From Hypericum androsaemum (lineage: Eukaryota; Streptophyta; Magnoliopsida; Malpighiales; Hypericaceae), in the NCBI GenBank assembly GCA_963995505.1, contig OZ023182.1:19299619-19363618 (forward strand): a stretch of DNA of 64,000 nt, read 5' to 3'. Positions 59,263-64,000 of the stretch are shown here, piece by piece; positions within the stretch are counted from its first letter, which is position 1, and each line of letters begins with the position of its first letter. The translations under genes were made by a program, and so were the position numbers. The notes beneath the pieces were generated by a model that saw nothing but the letters and a program-made list of their open reading frames with translations, did no database searches and was not told where the DNA came from.

Positions 59263-59838
59263 TAATCTGCAAGCTCTAAATTCCGAGGAGACGAGATTGG
59301 TAGACGTGGCTGACTTGCGAGTTCGATTTCACAACTTTGATTTCTCTTAAACTTTGAGGACAAGGTTCTTTCGAGGGCGGCCGAATGTCACGACACTAGT
59401 GGGGAGTAGTTAGTTATGTGTTAGTTACCTATGTGTTAGTAGTTGTAGTAGTGGTTAATTATTGTGGAGTAGTGGCATGTGTACGTAGTAGATTAGGATA
59501 ATTTGATATTCAACATTGATGGCCTGCCTTGTACATACTTGTGTCTATTTTATACTAGGACAATATGGTTAAAAGGGAAACTACCCACTACACCACTACG
59601 TCCACTGCAACCATTACAAGTAGTTGGTCCCTGTCCAGTAACCACCAATTGAGTATCGTGACATTTGTCCACCAATCTTTAGATCACACAGTTTTTTCTA
59701 TCGGTCAAGTTCAAGAGTCAATTAATGATGGAAAATTTTGTTGTGATCATTCAATTTTGAATGAACTTCAGTAGGTATAAATAGATTTTCACAAAAAAAA
59801 GTGTATAAATAGATCATTCTGGTTGCGAATGAGGTGGG

Positions 59839-60100
59839 GGACGGATTTGGTGGGGACTACACATATCACTACACATGTAAACCAATATCATTTCACATAC
59901 AAACCAATATCACTTCATATGTAAACCAGCATCTTGCAAACCAATATCACTTCACATGCAAACCAATATCACTTCACATACAAATCAATATCACCTGATA
60001 GGTCATTGACCATCAGATTTAAAGATAATCAAATCTGACGGCCCAAAATGTAGTCCCCACCTGTGGACAAATTTTTTTTAATTCCCACTCAATCCGGTCT
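59839..60100. mobile_element. Short repeat element with 13-bp target duplication
   Basis: CGAATGAGGTGGG flanks it on both sides (59826-59838 and 60101-60113). The ends GACGGATTTGGTGGGGACTA and, inverted, AGACCGGATTGAGTGGGAAT are imperfect inverted repeats. A second inner inverted pair is GGTGGGGACTACA (59849) and TGTAGTCCCCACC (60050). The interior holds about seven ACATGCAAACCAATATCACTT-like units. It is related to 52690-52890. The superfamily is unknown because the duplication is longer than for hAT or MULE elements. Confidence 0.65.
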
Positions 60101-60113
60101 CGAATGAGGTGGG

Positions 60114-61110
60114 ATTATTTATATGTGAAAAATCTGGTAACTTAAGATTTTGGGTTGGATATGCAAATTCAAACATGATATCAGAGCAGACTTATCTCGT
60201 GCGCATTGTTTTCATCGCGCTAAAGATGAGAGTTAGTCCAACTTGTAAGAGACTTAGATTCACTTAAACATATTTTGAGTTTGAAACTTACGAATATTAA
60301 AAAAAACTCCATCCTGTAAATAGAATCTAATGGTACTCGACAATGAATATAAGAGATTTAAAAAAATTATTATAGGCCCACTAAGTTGATCACTTGTCCG
60401 AAATATATGACCCACAAAATTGTGTGGGTTCAATTAAGCACATGGCAGCTGTGTTCTTTCCCTATCGGTGTTTGGAGGCACCTATGGCCTTTTCTAGATC
60501 TAATTAATTTGATAAACAAAATAAAACGATATTGTGTTAAGTCAACTGGAGGGAAATTACAAGTATGATACTAATTATGCATAGTCTTTATCGATATGGG
60601 TGGGAGTCCTTTCACGTCAAAGGGTTACGAACTAAAATTAAAGGACAGTTAAATTGACTTTGATTATATCTTCATTACTTTTGTTTGCAATAAAAACTAA
60701 GCATTCGTATCTCTCCCCAAACAAAATTGTCATTGCAATTGTACATCCGCCGTCACTTTTCATTGACGACATAATTTCACCGTCCTATTTCGTCACACTA
60801 CTCGAATAAATAATTCATATTTTATTTCAATTATATCACAAATAAAATTTAGATGATTAATTTAATTTTGAGTTTGATTGTACCATTAATAAATCTCATA
60901 ACTAAATGGGCATACTTGTGTAACCTAATACCATGTACGATTTGTGAAGAGAAAAGCATAAACTCTTATTAAGCAATCGTAGAGATATATATACAACTTT
61001 AATGACAGCCCTAACCCTAGTTTACGTAGGAAAGGTAGTTTACACAGAATAGGAATCTACCTAAACATGTACACCTCTAGAATAGGAATATACAATACAC
61101 GTCTAATAGT
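60114..61110. other. Intergenic DNA, no gene seen
   Basis: It is AT-rich. TGATATCAGAGC near 60180 mimics a primer site, but there is no LTR beside it. Short frames lack any recognisable domain. Confidence 0.5.
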
Positions 61111-61235
61111 TCTTTCTCAGCGATGGAGCAACATGCAAGAACCACAGGTAATATATAAAATTATTCTTTTAATGTTGTTTCATTCTAGGTAGTGGTTAAT
61201 TGGAACATTCTTTACATTGTGTTTATGAATTGCAG

Positions 61236-61410
61236 AAGATGCACGGTATAAGAATCGGACGACTGCATGTTGTAAAGGAGATTCGCCGATGGCATGTGGG
61301 GAAGTGGATAATGTCACAGGCACACACAAAAAATACACATTGTGTGACCACCTGAAAATGTCATTCTTCTTCGATATTGTAACACGGCGCTCAGTTGGTG
61401 TCTATAGCTT
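61236..61410 (+). pseudogene. Possible GDSL esterase/lipase exon remnant
   Basis: After an acceptor-like TTGCAG, translation gives DARYKNRTTACCKGDSPMAC and then TLCDHLKMSFFFD. The spacing of ACC..G, C, LC and F(F/W)D resembles the last exon of plant GDSL esterases (ACC.G...C...LC....YVFWD..HPT). The catalytic HPT is absent and no other exon is found, so this is at most a decayed fragment. Confidence 0.3.
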
Positions 61411-62267
61411 TACAAGATTCTCTAAAACAGTTGTCATCATAAAATGTATGACAAGCAATCTTTTTTATATACAAAAGTTATATGTACTACGAGTTGTTTT
61501 GGTGGAACAAGTGCTTATCTTGTCATTACTTTAACTTAATAACTCAATAAATGGAAGGCAATAAATTCCTTATCATTGTTTCAATCCAATCAAATTTAAT
61601 TACATAAAAAAGGAGGCACATAAAATACGGAAAGAAGAATATCAAAGATTTTTAGATATGTGCTCATGGCATAAACCGGTGTACCAATAACAAATTTACA
61701 TACTTGCTATTTTGACGGGGTTTTTTTTTGAACAAATAAAATTATACTCGTAAAAAAAAATTAGACGATCAAACGAGTAATTGTTATTCCCGCTGATCTT
61801 TCAAAGGGTATCTTTATACACTTGTTCGGGTTCAAATTCAGTGGGGACAATGGTTGTCCCTACTGAAAGGGATCAAAGGGGATTCAATAGCAAGGAGGGA
61901 CAATATTGGTAAAAGACTTTTAATTCTTTGTCTACAATTTAGGCAACGTGATCACCAAAATTGGCTACAATTGGCTACCACAGCACACCAAAAAAGCCAA
62001 CATGATCACCAAAAATGGGTTAAAAATTCTTATTTTTTCAGCCCTCAAGAAAACGAAGAAGAATTGTTTCGGTAGTTAAAAAATTGCAGGAATTCATTCG
62101 AACCAAAAAAATATTGCTTATGGCTATAGCTAAAGTGAACTAGCATCAAGAAAACAAAAAAGAATTCTTGGATGATGAAACAAATATCCTTCAATTAATT
62201 GAAGGTAACTATTTATTGTTTCCATTTTCATATAGAAGTCTTTGTTTCAATAAATTTCTATGAGAAT

Positions 62268-62690
62268 ATTGGTATCTTTGTACTCGGATATTGATTTCCT
62301 TCTTCTAAGATATTGGTTTCTTTCTTCTATAATATTGATTTTCTTTGACTCTAATATTGGTGTTCGTTCTACTCTGATATTAGTTTCTTTCTTCTATGAT
62401 ATTTGTGTCCTTCTACTCTGATATTGATTTTCTTTTTTCTGATGTTGGTATCGTTCTACTCTCATATTGGTTTTCTTCTTTTCAGATATTGGTTTTCTTC
62501 TATTCTGATATTGATTTCCTTGTACTCAGATATTTGTGTTCTTCTACTCTGATATTGGTTTCCTTCATTTTTGATATTGGTATCTTTCTACTCTCATCTT
62601 GGTTTCCATCTACTCTCATATTGGTTTTCTTCTACTCTGATATTGGTTTTCTTGTACTCGGATATTGATATCCTTATACTGAATATCATC
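62268..62690. repeat. 22-24 bp minisatellite
   Basis: About 17 imperfect units of the type GATATTGGTTTCCTTCTACT lie head to tail. They create an artefactual 90-aa open frame (62396-62668). Confidence 0.9.
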
Positions 62691-63369
62691 GAAGCAACTT
62701 GTTGAAAAACTTTTCATTTTTTAAATTTGTTGGACTCGAATTTGCATTAATCTTATAATATTTATAAACCAAAAAAACTAAACAAGGTTACGTGAAAGCG
62801 ATTGTAGAACGAGATAAACGAGACATACGACAAATTTGTTAGTGTATGACTGATTTGTCCACGACTAGACCGAGATTAAAGACCAAGGTTTACAAGGCTA
62901 AACCAATAGAACCCCAAAACTACAGCGAAACAAATTCTTACAACCATTCTACATAAACACATGAAACAAAATTACAACGAGAAAAATAGAATTCGAAATC
63001 AATATGGTTCTTCTCATTGCCGTACATTCCAAATCAAATAGAACCTCTACAAAGTTTCCTATCCATTCCAAAAATAACTCTAGGCTAACCCATGCAGCAA
63101 TTTTTGCACTCCAGATTCTTGAACCGAAGAAAGACAAATTATCGACTCGAATCTGGATTACGTGGCTACATGATGTTAATTTGGTGATCTTCCCTTGCTT
63201 ACAGAAATCTTAAACTTGGATTCCATTGTTGATTACACTTGATCTGCTCCAACCAGATTAAGTGTACCACGAAATAGAACAGGCTTCTCCTAGAAAGACG
63301 ACAAATATTAAGCCATTTTTATACAGTTTCTGTCATTTAAAAGACAATAAAATAGAATAGAAATCAATC

Positions 63370-63800
63370 TGAATATTTACTAACGAAAAGAGGAGAACGA
63401 GGGGATCTCACGCATGAGCGGTTCACAGAACATAGATCTCTACTTGGAGTCATCAGGGGGTGCGCCGAGCGGGTCTCGGATCACGGGGAGGGGCGAGCAC
63501 CGAAAGAGATGGAGAGGCGAGCGGCGAGCTCGTCACGGCCTTTGGTTTGAGACGAGTTGCGAGCGGCGACACGGGGAGCAGCGGTCGTCCCAGAGTGGAA
63601 GGGATTATTACTATGAACCAATGGAGAGTAAACCCTAGGAGCGGCGGAAGAGATGGAGAGAAGAGGATGCTTTTTGCAAGGTTTTTTTTTCTAAAAGATT
63701 CGGAAGAGAGGGAACTGGAATGGGGCTTTTTTTTTGGAAAATCGCAAAAAGAAAGGAGGGAAATGGTGGTATCTCGTGGAACCCTAGCTGGGTGTCCTTG
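63370..63800 (+). other. GC-rich block of unknown origin
   Basis: It contrasts with the AT-rich surroundings and has two overlapping open frames (63414-63638, 63460-63801), rich in Arg, Gly and Ser. I recognise no family. The end (AACCCTAG) resembles plant leader sequences. It may be the promoter or first exon of a captured gene. Confidence 0.3.
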
Positions 63801-64000
63801 AATAAAAACTCAAAATTATTCGTGGGATGATTTTGGCCATCAGATCAATAAAAAAAAATATTTGATCAAATTTAATGGTCCATAATTAGTCCATATCATA
63901 AAGACATATTTTATGTAATCCCCACTGAATCACTATTAGATACCATTTGAAATATTTGAGATCTCGATTTTGAATTTTACGAATGAAAAGAATCACTATT

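Larger units (their letters stand above)
57516..59488 (+). mobile_element. Second non-autonomous LTR retrotransposon, 3' LTR truncated
   Basis: The 5' LTR is 57516-57867 (352 bp, TGTCACAACAC...CATAACA). It is followed by the primer site GTGGTATCAGAGCC (57868-57881). The 3' LTR starts at 59386 with the same sequence but stops matching at 59488, after about 103 bp. The body of about 1.5 kb has only two short frames and no RT or integrase. Before the 3' LTR lies TTTGAGGACAAGGTTCTTTC, a motif also present at the 3' end of the element at 4030-7546, so the two belong to related lineages (probably Ty3-derived). Confidence 0.85.
61836..63930. mobile_element. Possible 2.1-kb element bounded by ATTCAGTGGGGA inverted ends
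   Basis: ATTCAGTGGGGA lies at 61836-61847 and its exact inverse TCCCCACTGAAT at 63919-63930. The right about 100 bp (GGCCATCAGATC..., GTAATCCCCAC) resembles the right end of the element at 59839-60100. The span contains an unknown 73-aa frame (61854-62075), a minisatellite and a GC-rich block (63400-63790). I see no target duplication, so the boundary is tentative. Confidence 0.4.

Noticed and set aside
60170..60200. ATATCAGAGC as an LTR primer site
   Set aside because: There is no LTR end beside it and no partner LTR downstream.
62396..62668. 90-aa open frame
   Set aside because: It is created by the 22-24 bp minisatellite; the protein simply repeats the unit.
1..64000. CRISPR arrays, bacterial operons or organellar DNA insertions
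   Set aside because: No spaced repeats, Shine-Dalgarno/operon structure or recognisable plastid or mitochondrial genes were found.

Overview
The window is nuclear DNA of a flowering plant, most likely a eudicot. The evidence is GT-AG introns throughout, a plastid-targeted biotin carboxylase, an ARF7/ARF19-clade auxin response factor, FBD-type F-box genes, and plant-style LTR, MULE and hAT elements. I cannot fix the genus from sequence alone.

Layout. 1-3.6 kb is repeat-rich: a non-autonomous hAT element (496-1469) with an 8-bp target duplication, then an inverted-repeat MITE (2557-3038). 3.6-31.0 kb is a decayed tandem array whose unit is a plus-strand TOD1-like gene (DUF616) followed by a convergent minus-strand F-box/LRR gene. 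Three TOD1-like copies survive: copy 1 is broken, copies 2 and 3 are intact. Four F-box copies survive: 1 and 3 are clear pseudogenes, 2 has a damaged splice site, 4 is truncated at its C-terminus. The flanks of a deleted fifth F-box copy remain at 3.64-4.03 kb. A non-autonomous LTR retrotransposon (4030-7546) sits where the promoter and most of exon 1 of TOD1 copy 1 should be. A hAT MITE lies just upstream of copy 2, and a MULE remnant (23271-25214) lies upstream of copy 3.

31.4-45.8 kb holds two complete minus-strand single-copy genes: CAC2 (plastid acetyl-CoA carboxylase biotin carboxylase, 16 coding exons, 523 codons) and an ARF7/ARF19-clade auxin response factor (14 coding exons, about 1102 codons). 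46-52.7 kb is AT-rich intergenic DNA in which I see no gene. 52.7-64 kb is gene-poor: a small SKP1/BTB-like ORF (54480-54791), partial copies of an LRR/F-box gene, a second non-autonomous LTR element (57516-59488), a dispersed repeat family with GTGGGGAC termini, a decayed GDSL-like exon and a 22-24 bp minisatellite.

Most unusual observation: five micro-insertions of 16-20 bp, four of them carrying an A/T run of 8 or more, each flanked by a 9-16 bp direct repeat. Four are absent from paralogous copies in the same array. They look like extremely short retroposition events with target-site duplications. The paralogous array provides empty sites that make them recognisable. No wholly new multi-gene system is evident.
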